A DNA stretch of 64,000 nt from Salegentibacter sediminis (GTDB lineage Bacteria > Bacteroidota > Bacteroidia > Flavobacteriales > Flavobacteriaceae): positions 26,466 through 90,465 of the forward strand of contig NZ_MSJR01000012.1 of NCBI RefSeq assembly GCF_002078605.1, written 5' to 3'. The notes under the pieces were generated by a model, which was not told the origin of the DNA, did no database searches, and worked only from the letters and a program-made list of their open reading frames with translations. The first letter of the stretch is position 1; each line of letters begins with the position of its first letter. Positions 8,051 through 16,837 of this stretch are shown piece by piece. The position numbers and the translations under genes were made by a program.

Positions 8051-8695
8051 TTAGTTTTTATCTTCTAATAGTGGCACAAATCTGAACTGCCCAAATTCGG
8101 TCTTATCGAATTCCTTTGGAGATTTTCTAATAAACATCGTCATTGTTTGAACCTCAGTGCCAACCGGAATTACCATCCTGCCGCCTATTTTCAACTGTCC
8201 CAACAAATCTTTAGGCACATAGGGTGCTCCCGCCGTCACGATTATCTTATCAAAAGGTGCATATTCCGGCAATCCTTTGTAGCCATCACCAAAACTCAAA
8301 TATTTAGGACGGTAGCCAATCTTACTCAGGAAGTTTTTAGTCTTTTTATAGAGTTCTCTTTGGCGTTCTATGCTGTAGACCTTCGCGCCCAGTTCGCAAA
8401 GCACCGCGGTTTGATACCCGCTTCCGGTTCCAATTTCCAGGACCTTATCTCCTTTTTCTATCTCGAGTTTCTCGGTTTGAAAAGCTACGGTATAAGGTTG
8501 TGAGATGGTTTGATCGGCCGCTATGGGGAAAGCCTTGTCCTGATACGCATGATCTTCGAAACTACTGTCCATAAAGAGGTGTCGCGGAATTTTTCCGATG
8601 GCTTCCAGCACCTTTTTATCGGTTATTCCCTTGCGGGTAACAGTCTTAACCAGCTGCTGTCTTTTTCCTTTATGACGAAAGTTATCCTCAACCAC
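8051..8695 (-). CDS. pcm: Protein-L-isoaspartate O-methyltransferase
   Basis: The 214-residue cytosolic enzyme methylates isoaspartyl residues in aged proteins to start their repair. It shows the family motif ISQPYTVAFQTEKL, SAM motif I VLEIGTGSGYQTAVL and the post-motif region FDKIIVTAGAPYVP, with GGRMVIPVG near the end. Length matches bacterial PCMT (about 210). It stands alone, divergent from the oxidoreductase gene on its upstream side and convergent with the ABC ATPase. Confidence 0.95.
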   Translation of the reverse strand: MVEDNFRHKGKRQQLVKTVTRKGITDKKVLEAIGKIPRHLFMDSSFEDHAYQDKAFPIAADQTISQPYTVAFQTEKLEIEKGDKVLEIGTGSGYQTAVLCELGAKVYSIERQRELYKKTKNFLSKIGYRPKYLSFGDGYKGLPEYAPFDKIIVTAGAPYVPKDLLGQLKIGGRMVIPVGTEVQTMTMFIRKSPKEFDKTEFGQFRFVPLLEDKN

Positions 8696-8802
8696 CTTAA
8701 CAAAATTTTAGGATGTAAAAATACTTAAAGAAAGCGGTGTTTTGCAAGCAAAAGCAGAAAGGATTATTCCCCCGTTTTCTAAACTATTTACAATCAAAAC
8801 AC

Positions 8803-8810
8803 TATTTTTG
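8803..8810 (+). promoter_or_regulatory. -7 box upstream of Gfo/Idh oxidoreductase
   Basis: TATTTTTG exactly matches TAnnTTTG and ends 18 bases before the ATG at 8829, implying a leader of roughly 10-15 bases. It lies downstream of an in-frame TTG at 8742, which argues against that longer start. Confidence 0.55.
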
Positions 8811-8828
8811 TGTCAAAAGCTACGATAT

Positions 8829-9794
8829 ATGTTGAAAGTTGGCGTCCTGGGTGCAGGACACTTAGGAAAAATACATTTAAGACTCCTTCAGGAGTCAAAA
8901 AAATATGAGTTGGTGGGATTTTATGATGCCAACACAGAAAACGCAAAAAAGGTATCAGAAGAATTTGGTTATAAGATCTTTCCAGATCTCGACGAACTCA
9001 TTAAGGCAGTAGATGTGGTAGATGTGGTCACCCCCACCCTGTCCCATTTTGAAGTCGCTAAGAAGGCTATTTCTGAAGAAAAACATCTTTTTATTGAGAA
9101 ACCAATTACCAACACCTACGAAGAAGCCCGTGAACTTATAGACTTAGCTGAAAAAAAAGGCATAAAAGGTCAGGTTGGGCACGTAGAACGCTTCAACCCG
9201 GCATTTAGAGCAGTAGTTTCCAGAATAGAGGATCCGATGTTCATCGAGGCCCACCGTTTGGCCGAGTTCAATCCGCGAGGGACTGATGTACCGGTAGTGC
9301 TGGACCTGATGATCCACGATATCGATGCGGTTTTGAGCGTAGTTAAGTCGAAGGTAAAAAACATTAATGCCAGCGGGGTTTCGGTAATAAGTGACACCCC
9401 CGATATTGCTAATGCCCGGATAGAATTCGAGAATGGCTGCGTGGCCAACCTTACTGCCAGCAGAATCTCGATGAAGAATATGCGGAAAGCCAGGTTCTTC
9501 CAGCGGGATGCCTATATCTCGGTAGATTATTTAGAAAAGAAATGCGAGGTAGTAAAGATGAAAGATGCACCCGAAAACCCCGACGAATATGCGATGGTGC
9601 TTCAGAATGCCGAAGGGATAAAGAAACAGATTTATTTCGATAATCCTGATGTCTCTCCCAATAACGCCATCCTGGATGAGCTGGAGACCTTCGCCGATGC
9701 TATAAACAACAACAGCACTCCAATTGTTACCCTGGAGCAGGGCGCTGAAGCCCTGAGGGTTGCCAAAGGAGTGATTGACAGTTTTAATAAATAA
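8829..9794 (+). CDS. Gfo/Idh/MocA family NAD(P)-dependent oxidoreductase
   Basis: The 321-residue product opens with a Rossmann motif VGVLGAGHLGKIHLRLL, then VDVVTPTLSHFEVAKKAI and FIEKPIT, the EKP motif of this family, and RFNPAFRAV. Such enzymes oxidise or reduce sugars and related compounds; the substrate cannot be read from sequence. ATG 8829 is chosen over an upstream in-frame TTG because it begins exactly at the Rossmann strand and follows the promoter box. The next gene begins 23 bases downstream, so co-transcription with the hydroxyacyl-CoA dehydrogenase is likely. Confidence 0.9.
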   Translation: MLKVGVLGAGHLGKIHLRLLQESKKYELVGFYDANTENAKKVSEEFGYKIFPDLDELIKAVDVVDVVTPTLSHFEVAKKAISEEKHLFIEKPITNTYEEARELIDLAEKKGIKGQVGHVERFNPAFRAVVSRIEDPMFIEAHRLAEFNPRGTDVPVVLDLMIHDIDAVLSVVKSKVKNINASGVSVISDTPDIANARIEFENGCVANLTASRISMKNMRKARFFQRDAYISVDYLEKKCEVVKMKDAPENPDEYAMVLQNAEGIKKQIYFDNPDVSPNNAILDELETFADAINNNSTPIVTLEQGAEALRVAKGVIDSFNK

Positions 9795-9817
9795 CCACAC
9801 AACAAACACCAAATAAA

Positions 9818-10708
9818 ATGAAGAATATTTCAGTAATAGGAGCAGGAACTATGGGCAACGGAATCGCACATACTTTTGCGCAATTCGGATATAAAGTAAA
9901 CCTGATCGATATATCAGAAGAAAGTCTGGAAAAAGGGCTAAAGACCATCTCTGGTAACCTGGACAGGATGGTTGCTAAAGAAAAGATAAGCGAGGCAGAC
10001 AAGGAAACCACGCTTAACAATATTACCAGCTACACCAAGCTGGAAGAAGGCGTAAAAGATGCCGACGTAGTGGTGGAAGCCGCTACCGAGAACGAGGACC
10101 TTAAACTAAAGATCTTCAGGCAGCTGGATGCAAGTTGCCGAAAAGACAGTATTCTTGCCAGCAACACCTCCTCTATTCCAATCACTAAGATCGCCGCGGA
10201 GGTATCCAATCCGGAAAGAGTTATCGGGATGCATTTTATGAACCCGGTACCAATTATGAAACTGGTAGAGATCATCCGTGGATATAACACCAGCGATGAG
10301 GTTACCAAAAGCATTATGGAACTTTCAGAAAAACTGAACAAAGTGCCGGTGGAGGTTAACGATTACCCGGGCTTTGTAGCCAACCGTATCCTGATGCCCA
10401 TGATCAATGAAGCTATAGAAACGCTTTACAACGGGGTGGCCGGAGTCTACGAGATCGACACCGTTATGAAGCTGGGAATGGCACATCCTATGGGCCCCCT
10501 GCAACTGGCAGATTTTATTGGGCTGGACGTGTGTCACTCTATCCTTGAGGTGATGTATGACGGATTCAAGAATCCTAAATATGCCCCCTGTCCCCTGCTA
10601 ACCAATATGGTAAGAGCCGGAAAACTCGGGGTTAAGTCGGGAGAAGGATTCTATGATTATTCAGAGAACAAAAAGGCTGAAAAGGTTTCGCCACAATTCA
10701 GCAAATAG
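9818..10708 (+). CDS. 3-hydroxyacyl-CoA (3-hydroxybutyryl-CoA) dehydrogenase
   Basis: The 296-residue enzyme has the NAD-binding start ISVIGAGTMGNGIAHTFAQ, the catalytic-region segment VIGMHFMNPVPIMKLVEII containing the active-site His, and the C-terminal domain NRILMPMINEAIETLYNGVA...GPLQLADFIGLDV. It should interconvert 3-hydroxyacyl-CoA and 3-ketoacyl-CoA in the cytosol. Length fits the short single-function Hbd/PaaH class rather than the multifunctional FadB class. Chain-length preference is unknown. It sits between an oxidoreductase and a DUF1015 gene in a tight forward run. Confidence 0.93.
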   Translation: MKNISVIGAGTMGNGIAHTFAQFGYKVNLIDISEESLEKGLKTISGNLDRMVAKEKISEADKETTLNNITSYTKLEEGVKDADVVVEAATENEDLKLKIFRQLDASCRKDSILASNTSSIPITKIAAEVSNPERVIGMHFMNPVPIMKLVEIIRGYNTSDEVTKSIMELSEKLNKVPVEVNDYPGFVANRILMPMINEAIETLYNGVAGVYEIDTVMKLGMAHPMGPLQLADFIGLDVCHSILEVMYDGFKNPKYAPCPLLTNMVRAGKLGVKSGEGFYDYSENKKAEKVSPQFSK

Positions 10709-10719
10709 CATACAGAAAT

Positions 10720-11955
10720 TTGGCAAAAATACTTCCATTCAAAGCGGTGCGGCCGGTGCGGGCCAAAGCAGGCCTTGTAGCCAGCCGCCCCTATGAAGAT
10801 TACAGTGCTGAGGAGTTAACTGCACAATTGGAGTTCAATCCATATTCCTTTCTGCATATCATAAATCCCGGGTATAAATTTCAGCAAAACCTGAAGGGCG
10901 GGCAACGCTTCCAGATGGTGAAGAACCGTTATTTAGAGTTTAAGGAAGAAGAAACATTTATTCAGGATAAGAGTCCGGCATTTTATATTTACAAGGTAAA
11001 AAGCAGGGGTAGCAATATACACGGCATAATTGCCGCAGCCAGTGCCGAAGATTACAAAGAGAATGTAATTCGGCGGCACGAAGACACGATTAATCACAGG
11101 GAGTTGCTTTTCAAAGATTATTTGAAAACAGTAGGCTTCAATACTGAACCCGTACTTTTAACCTATCCGGACAGCGAAGACCTCAATTGCATTATGCGGG
11201 AGGTTATGAAGAGCCGCCCCGAATATGAGTTTGCCACCCCGAACCGTGAATTACATTATTTATGGGTAATAGACCAGCCGGGACTTATCGAGAAAATCCA
11301 AAAGGAGTTTGAACAAACCCCTCAGCTCTATATAGCCGATGGGCATCATCGCTGTGCCTCCTCCTACAGGTTGGCCCAGGAATCGAAAGAGCAGAATGCA
11401 GCGCATACGGGAGAGGAGCCTTACAACTTCTTTATGAGCTATTTGATCTCTGAAAGCAACCTGAAGATTCATGAGTTCAGCAGGCTCATAAGTAATCTTA
11501 ACGGGTACAGCAAAGAGGAATTTCTTATTTTACTGGATGAGAATTTCCGTATAGAAAACCGTGGCCTGGAGGTTTACCGACCGTCCAAAAAACATCATTT
11601 CAATATGTATCTTGACGGGGAATACTATTCCCTGTATTTGCGTAAAACCAATTATGACTTTAGCGATTCTTTATGTAAATTAGATGCTTATATACTCTAC
11701 CAAAAGGTTTTAAAACCAATCCTTGGCATCGAAGATCTCAGAAACGATAAGCGTATCGCCTATATTCACGGGCGTAATGATCTTATTGAACTAAAAACCC
11801 GAATCGATTCGGGGGAATTTGCCGTAGGCTTCGGGATGTTACCGGTGAGCATAGGAGAGATCAAGGAGATCGCTGATGCCGATTTGACCATGCCGCCCAA
11901 AACCACTTATATTGAGCCTAAACTAAGAAGCGGGTTGACTATTTACGAATTTTGA
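10720..11955 (+). CDS. DUF1015 family protein
   Basis: A 411-residue soluble protein starting at a TTG codon (MAKILPFKAVRPVRAKAGLV). It carries the hallmark of DUF1015, YIADGHHRCASSYRLAQE, near residue 205, and FAVGFGMLPVSIGEIKEIAD near the end. The family is widespread and often near amino-acid or CoA metabolism genes; its activity is not established. The start lies 11 bases after the hbd stop, and yggS follows after 9 bases, so it belongs to this operon. Confidence 0.88.
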   Translation: MAKILPFKAVRPVRAKAGLVASRPYEDYSAEELTAQLEFNPYSFLHIINPGYKFQQNLKGGQRFQMVKNRYLEFKEEETFIQDKSPAFYIYKVKSRGSNIHGIIAAASAEDYKENVIRRHEDTINHRELLFKDYLKTVGFNTEPVLLTYPDSEDLNCIMREVMKSRPEYEFATPNRELHYLWVIDQPGLIEKIQKEFEQTPQLYIADGHHRCASSYRLAQESKEQNAAHTGEEPYNFFMSYLISESNLKIHEFSRLISNLNGYSKEEFLILLDENFRIENRGLEVYRPSKKHHFNMYLDGEYYSLYLRKTNYDFSDSLCKLDAYILYQKVLKPILGIEDLRNDKRIAYIHGRNDLIELKTRIDSGEFAVGFGMLPVSIGEIKEIADADLTMPPKTTYIEPKLRSGLTIYEF

Positions 11956-11964
11956 AGTTAGATT

Positions 11965-12624
11965 ATGAGCATTTCAGAAAACATAAAAAAATACAGGGCC
12001 GAGCTTCCCGAAAACGTGAAGCTGGTGGCTATTTCCAAGACAAAGCCTAACGAGGATATCCTGGAAGCCTATGAGGCTGGGCAGCGTATTTTTGGAGAAA
12101 ACAAAATCCAGGAAATGACCGATAAATGGGAAGCCCTTCCCAAAGATATCGAATGGCATATGGTTGGCCACGTGCAACGCAACAAGGTGAAATACATGGC
12201 CCCTTTTGTTGGCTTGATTCATGCTGTAGACAGCCTGAAATTATTAAAAGAGATAAATAAACAAGCTAAAAAACACGAGCGGGTGATAAAATGCCTGCTT
12301 CAGATAAAGATTGCTGAGGAGGATTCCAAATTTGGGATCTCTGCGGAAGAGGCTGAAGAAATACTTACTTCCGAAGCTTATCAGAAAATGCAAAACACGC
12401 AGGTAATTGGCCTGATGGGGATGGCCACTTTCACCGATGACGAAAACCAGGTGAAAGGAGAATTCCAGTATCTGAAAGGTGTTTTTGATAAGTTTCAGCA
12501 AAAATACCCCGCCCTCACCGAACTATCCATGGGAATGAGCGGAGATTACAAGCTGGCTGTCGAAAGTGGAAGCAGTATGGTGAGAATTGGAAGCAGCATT
12601 TTTGGCGAAAGAAATTATAATTAA
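11965..12624 (+). CDS. YggS-type pyridoxal phosphate homeostasis protein
   Basis: The 219-residue protein matches the single-domain PLP-binding family (YggS/PLPBP): LVAISKTKPNEDI holds the PLP lysine, followed by FGENKIQEM, WHMVGHVQRNK and GLMGMATF, and ends with LSMGMSGDYKLAVESGSSMVRIGSSIFG. It has no known catalytic turnover and buffers PLP in the cytosol. Length is slightly under the E. coli 234. The stop overlaps nothing, and the next gene starts 10 bases on if its TTG start is used. Confidence 0.94.
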   Translation: MSISENIKKYRAELPENVKLVAISKTKPNEDILEAYEAGQRIFGENKIQEMTDKWEALPKDIEWHMVGHVQRNKVKYMAPFVGLIHAVDSLKLLKEINKQAKKHERVIKCLLQIKIAEEDSKFGISAEEAEEILTSEAYQKMQNTQVIGLMGMATFTDDENQVKGEFQYLKGVFDKFQQKYPALTELSMGMSGDYKLAVESGSSMVRIGSSIFGERNYN

Positions 12625-12634
12625 AAAGGATTTT

Positions 12635-14005
12635 TTGTACGCAATTTTAGACATAGAGACGACTGGTGGAAAATACAATGAGGAAGGAATTACCGAGATT
12701 GCTATTTACAAATTCGACGGGCACCAGATCACCGATCAATTCATAAGCCTGGTGAACCCTGAAAAGCCTATTCAGCCTTTCGTGGTTAACCTTACCGGCA
12801 TTAACAATGAGATGCTTCGAAATGCGCCCAAATTTTATGAGGTAGCGAAAAGAATTGTAGAGATTACCACAGATTGTGTGGTGGTAGCTCACAATGCCAA
12901 ATTTGACTACCGGATACTCAGAACAGAGTTCAGAAGACTGGGTTTCGACTATGAGCGAAGATCGCTTTGTACGGTAGAGCTTTCTAAAAAACTTATTCCC
13001 GGGCAACAATCATACAGCCTTGGGAAATTAGTACGGGCGCTGGGAATTCCATTAAGCGACCGGCATAGAGCCAACGGAGATGCTCAGGCCACGGTTAAAC
13101 TCTTTAAGATGCTTCTGGCTAAAGATGTGGAGAAAGACATTCTGAAAGATGCAGTACGGGCAGAGCCAAAACGCAACCTGGACAGCAAACTAATCAGGAT
13201 GGTGGAAGATCTTCCGGGGATTACCGGGGTTTATTATCTGCATGATGCAGAAGGAGAAATCATCTATATCGGGAAGAGCAAAAATATCAAAAAAAGAGTG
13301 AATCAGCATTTCACCAACGAGCATCATAAATCAAGGCAAATGCAAAAGGAAGTTGCATCGGTGAGCTATGAAGCTACAGGAAATGAACTTATTGCATTGC
13401 TTAAAGAGAACCAGGAGATAAAACACAATAAACCCAAATACAACAAAGCCTTAAAGAGAAATGTTTTTTCTCACGCCCTCTACCATCACACCGATGAGCG
13501 AGGTTATATCAACTTTAAAATAGGAAAAGCAGGAAGAGCAAACAGTATCACCACCTTCTCCTCTTTAAAACGGGCGAGAAACGTTCTGGAAATGTGGGTA
13601 GAGGAATATGAGCTCTGCAAACGGCTTTGCGGATTGGAGAAAGGAACGGGCAATTGTTTTAATTACAGCATAAAAACCTGCCACGGAGCTTGTGTAAACG
13701 AGGAGACTGCAGAGACATATAACGAAAGAGCGCGGGAGCTTATAGCTAAGCACTCTTATTCCAGCCAGAATATGATCGTGATAGATAAGGGGCGGGATAT
13801 CGATGAAAAGAGCGCGCTCCTGGTAGAGGAAGGAGAGTTTAAAGGAGTTGGCTATTACAACCTCAATCATCAAATCAATCACCTGGACATTATAAGATCT
13901 ATTATCACCCCGATGAAAAATGACCGGGATGCCCAGCATATTATTCAGAGTTATTTAAGGCGTAACAAAAGATTAAAAATCATCCAACTCTCAGTACATG
14001 AATAA
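12635..14005 (+). CDS. DnaQ-like exonuclease fused to GIY-YIG (UvrC/Cho-like) nuclease domain
   Basis: The 456-residue product joins an N-terminal DEDDh 3'-5' exonuclease (YAILDIETTGG, NLTGINNEML, VVAHNAKFDYRIL, HRANGDAQATVKL) to a GIY-YIG domain (GVYYLHDAEGEIIYIGKSKNIKKRVNQHF) near residues 195-285, followed by a Cys-containing segment. This architecture is known from Bacteroidota and resembles Cho/DinG-associated repair nucleases; a role in DNA repair is an inference. TTG 12635 is chosen because family proteins begin at (M)YAILDIETTG and AAAAGGA lies just upstream; an in-frame ATG at 12587 would overlap yggS by 38 bases. Confidence 0.88.
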   Translation: MYAILDIETTGGKYNEEGITEIAIYKFDGHQITDQFISLVNPEKPIQPFVVNLTGINNEMLRNAPKFYEVAKRIVEITTDCVVVAHNAKFDYRILRTEFRRLGFDYERRSLCTVELSKKLIPGQQSYSLGKLVRALGIPLSDRHRANGDAQATVKLFKMLLAKDVEKDILKDAVRAEPKRNLDSKLIRMVEDLPGITGVYYLHDAEGEIIYIGKSKNIKKRVNQHFTNEHHKSRQMQKEVASVSYEATGNELIALLKENQEIKHNKPKYNKALKRNVFSHALYHHTDERGYINFKIGKAGRANSITTFSSLKRARNVLEMWVEEYELCKRLCGLEKGTGNCFNYSIKTCHGACVNEETAETYNERARELIAKHSYSSQNMIVIDKGRDIDEKSALLVEEGEFKGVGYYNLNHQINHLDIIRSIITPMKNDRDAQHIIQSYLRRNKRLKIIQLSVHE

Positions 14006-15971
14006 ACTTTTACTTCTGCTATTTTTTCTGCCAGGCCTAACTTCAATTTCCCAGGAAAAAAATTTCAATCTTACCGCCTACAAACCTTCTTTAGAGGAAC
14101 TAAAGGCCACATCTTACGAAAAAGACACTACTGCAAATGCCTGGTACATTTTCGAGAATGGCTACAGCCGATATGAAAATGACGGCAACTACAATGTAAT
14201 AACCGATTATGCCGCAAAAATAAAGATCCTCAACCAGGAAGCTTATGACCAGGCGAGTATTTCTATCAGGCTTTATAAAAATAAAAGTGCTAAAGAGAAG
14301 ATCAGAAATATAAAAGCCATAACCTACACTCTTGAGGAGGGACGGGTAAAAACTACAGAAATTTCAGCCGATGATATCTACACCGAAGAAAATCCGGATT
14401 TCGACCTCATAAAATTCACCTTTCCCAATGTGACTCCCGGATCGGTTCTCACCTATACTTACCAAAAGGAAAGTCCTTTTCGCTATAGCTTTGAAACCTG
14501 GTGGTTTCAGGATGAAATTCCAAAAGTTTCCAGCACTTTTGAAACGCGAATTCCGGGAAATTTCAATTACAATATCAGGAGCATTGGAGGATTACCTTTT
14601 AACAAGAATGATGTTAGCATTATAAAAAATTGCTTTCAACCAGATGGAATTAGCGAAAGCGGAGATTGTGTTCATGCATTTTATGAAATCAGGGATATTC
14701 CTGCCTTTATAGAAGAATCTTATTTAACTTCAAAATACAACTACATTGCCCGGCTGGTTTATGAATTAAAAGAGGTGACCCAACTCGACGGACAGATTAG
14801 AAAATTCACCCTTTCCTGGAAGGATGTAGATAAGCAGTTAAAAAGCAAACAATCAATTGGCCGGCAATTAAGCCGCACCCGCCTTGTAAAGGACCTGCTT
14901 CCCGATAGCCTGAGTCAACTTCCTAATAACATCGAAAAAGCAAAGGGGATCTATAATTTTGTGAAAAATAATTATAAATGGAACGGAAAATACCAGCTGT
15001 ACCGCGATTTTAATCTTAAGGATGTTATCAGGGATAAATCGGGAAATATTTCAGGGATAAATATACTTCTTCATAATCTCTATGAAAGTGAGGGTTTTGA
15101 AGTTTTGCCCGTTTTAAGTGCTACCCGTGCTAATGGTTTTCCCACAAAGCTCCACCCGGTCATCAATGATTTTAATTATTTATTTCTCCAGCTTAAAACC
15201 GACGACCAGGAATTTCTTGTAGACGCCACTGAAAAATACCTGGATTTTGGAGAAATACCATTTAGAGCTCTTAATGGATACGGAAGATTAGTTGATTTTA
15301 AAAACGGAAGTTCCTGGATAAATATTGAAGTCAAGCATTTTTCAGCTATCTACTATCGCGATTCTCTCAAGGTGGATGCGGCAGGAATTGCTACGGGGCA
15401 TTCCCAGCAAATATACTCGGGTTTACATGCGGTTTCTGCCCGTAAGAAACTCGAAAACCTCCAGGTTTCAGAAATTGCCGGAAGACTCTCTAATCCTGCA
15501 CAACAAACGGGAGTGGTTACTTCCAGCTTCAAAAATCATCAACAGGTAAGCAACCCGCTCCAAATTCAGCATGAATTAAGCACAACTTCACAGAAAATCG
15601 ATGAAGTGATCTATCTCAATCCGTTTAGCTTCAGGTTTTTCAGCAAAAATCCACTTCAGCTCGAAGAAAGAACTTATCCTATAGATTTTGGTTATAAGGA
15701 TGTTTATACCTATTCGGTAAATGTGGAGCTACCCGAAAATTACAGCCCAATTGAACTGCCAGAACAAAAATTGATAACTTTACCCGAGGATGGAGGTAGA
15801 ATTCAGCTGGTTGTAAAACAAACTGATGAGAAGAATATATTTATTCATTACCGAATAAGTTTTAACAGGGCTTTATATGTTTCAGGTTTTTACCCATACC
15901 TCAAGAAGTTTTTTAATGACATTCTTGAAATACAGAATCAATCCTTAATTGCAATAAAAGAAAATACTTAA
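13998..15971 (+). CDS. Secreted DUF3857/transglutaminase-like protein, apparently catalytically degenerate
   Basis: The 657-residue protein has a signal peptide (MNKLLLLLFFLPGLTSISQ), a DUF3857 domain (about residues 55-220) and a transglutaminase-like region (GIYNFVKNNYKWNGKYQLY onwards). At the position of the catalytic Cys the sequence reads SGNISGINILLHNLY, without Cys, and the His region reads NDFNYLFLQL, without His; the Asp (VDATEKYLD) is kept. It is therefore probably non-catalytic, as in several Flavobacteriaceae homologues I recall. Its start overlaps the nuclease gene by 8 bases. Role and ligand are unknown. Confidence 0.85.
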   Translation: MNKLLLLLFFLPGLTSISQEKNFNLTAYKPSLEELKATSYEKDTTANAWYIFENGYSRYENDGNYNVITDYAAKIKILNQEAYDQASISIRLYKNKSAKEKIRNIKAITYTLEEGRVKTTEISADDIYTEENPDFDLIKFTFPNVTPGSVLTYTYQKESPFRYSFETWWFQDEIPKVSSTFETRIPGNFNYNIRSIGGLPFNKNDVSIIKNCFQPDGISESGDCVHAFYEIRDIPAFIEESYLTSKYNYIARLVYELKEVTQLDGQIRKFTLSWKDVDKQLKSKQSIGRQLSRTRLVKDLLPDSLSQLPNNIEKAKGIYNFVKNNYKWNGKYQLYRDFNLKDVIRDKSGNISGINILLHNLYESEGFEVLPVLSATRANGFPTKLHPVINDFNYLFLQLKTDDQEFLVDATEKYLDFGEIPFRALNGYGRLVDFKNGSSWINIEVKHFSAIYYRDSLKVDAAGIATGHSQQIYSGLHAVSARKKLENLQVSEIAGRLSNPAQQTGVVTSSFKNHQQVSNPLQIQHELSTTSQKIDEVIYLNPFSFRFFSKNPLQLEERTYPIDFGYKDVYTYSVNVELPENYSPIELPEQKLITLPEDGGRIQLVVKQTDEKNIFIHYRISFNRALYVSGFYPYLKKFFNDILEIQNQSLIAIKENT

Positions 15972-16000
15972 ATTTGAGAGAACGCTAAGCCGGAATTTCC

Positions 16001-16837
16001 TTGAAAGAAAAAGACGATTACAAGCCACCAAAATGGAAAAAAAAGCTTCATGAAGTTATCTATGAAGCAGATACGCCTGCAGGGAAATTCTTTGACATAG
16101 CTCTACTGGTCGTTATTCTATTGAGTATAATCCTTGTTATGCTGGAAAGCGTATCGAGTTATCGCTCCAGGTATTACTGGAGCTTTTATATCGCGGAATG
16201 GGTTATCACCATTATATTTTCGGTTGAATATATCCTGCGAATCATAACGATTCGAAAGCCAAAAAAATACATATTCAGCTTCTACGGAATTGTAGACCTG
16301 CTGTCTACCCTTCCAACATATATCGCGTTTGTTTTTGGAGGCAGTAATCTTCTCTTTGCCATTAGAGCATTAAGGTTGTTAAGAGTATTTAGGATATTAA
16401 AGATCACCCGTTATATTGGTGAGTCCAATAAACTGGTAAATGCTCTTAAAAACAGCAAACCTAAAATTCTCGTATTCTTATTTGCAGTGCTTATTATCTG
16501 TATAATAACAGGTACAGTAATGCACCTGGTAGAAGGTGAGGCCGGCGGTTTTGAGAATATCCCCATAAGTATATACTGGTCTATTGTAACCCTGACTACC
16601 GTAGGATTTGGGGATATTCACCCGGTAACACCTTTAGGCCGGTTACTCGCTTCTGTGCTTATGATCATGGGTTACGGGATTATAGCCGTCCCTACAGGAA
16701 TTGTTAGCGCAGAATATAGCAGGAGCAGTAAAGAAGAAATTCCTACCAACACCCAGGTTTGCCCGTATTGCAATGAAACAAAGCACTTAAACAATGCCGA
16801 ATACTGTCATAACTGCGGAAAAAAATTAAATGTCTAA
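16001..16837 (+). CDS. Voltage-gated-type potassium channel with C-terminal zinc ribbon
   Basis: The 278-residue membrane protein has six predicted segments: S1 about 33-52, S4-like RALRLLRVFRILKITRYIG with spaced arginines, and pore loop TLTTVGFGDIHP containing the K+ filter TVGFGD before S6. The C-terminal tail has CPYCNETKHLNNAEYCHNCGKKL, two CxxC pairs forming a zinc ribbon, rather than an RCK domain. The start is TTG, 29 bases after the previous stop. It overlaps miaA by 8 bases. Potassium selectivity is inferred from the filter; the ribbon's role is unknown. Confidence 0.92.
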   Translation: MKEKDDYKPPKWKKKLHEVIYEADTPAGKFFDIALLVVILLSIILVMLESVSSYRSRYYWSFYIAEWVITIIFSVEYILRIITIRKPKKYIFSFYGIVDLLSTLPTYIAFVFGGSNLLFAIRALRLLRVFRILKITRYIGESNKLVNALKNSKPKILVFLFAVLIICIITGTVMHLVEGEAGGFENIPISIYWSIVTLTTVGFGDIHPVTPLGRLLASVLMIMGYGIIAVPTGIVSAEYSRSSKEEIPTNTQVCPYCNETKHLNNAEYCHNCGKKLNV

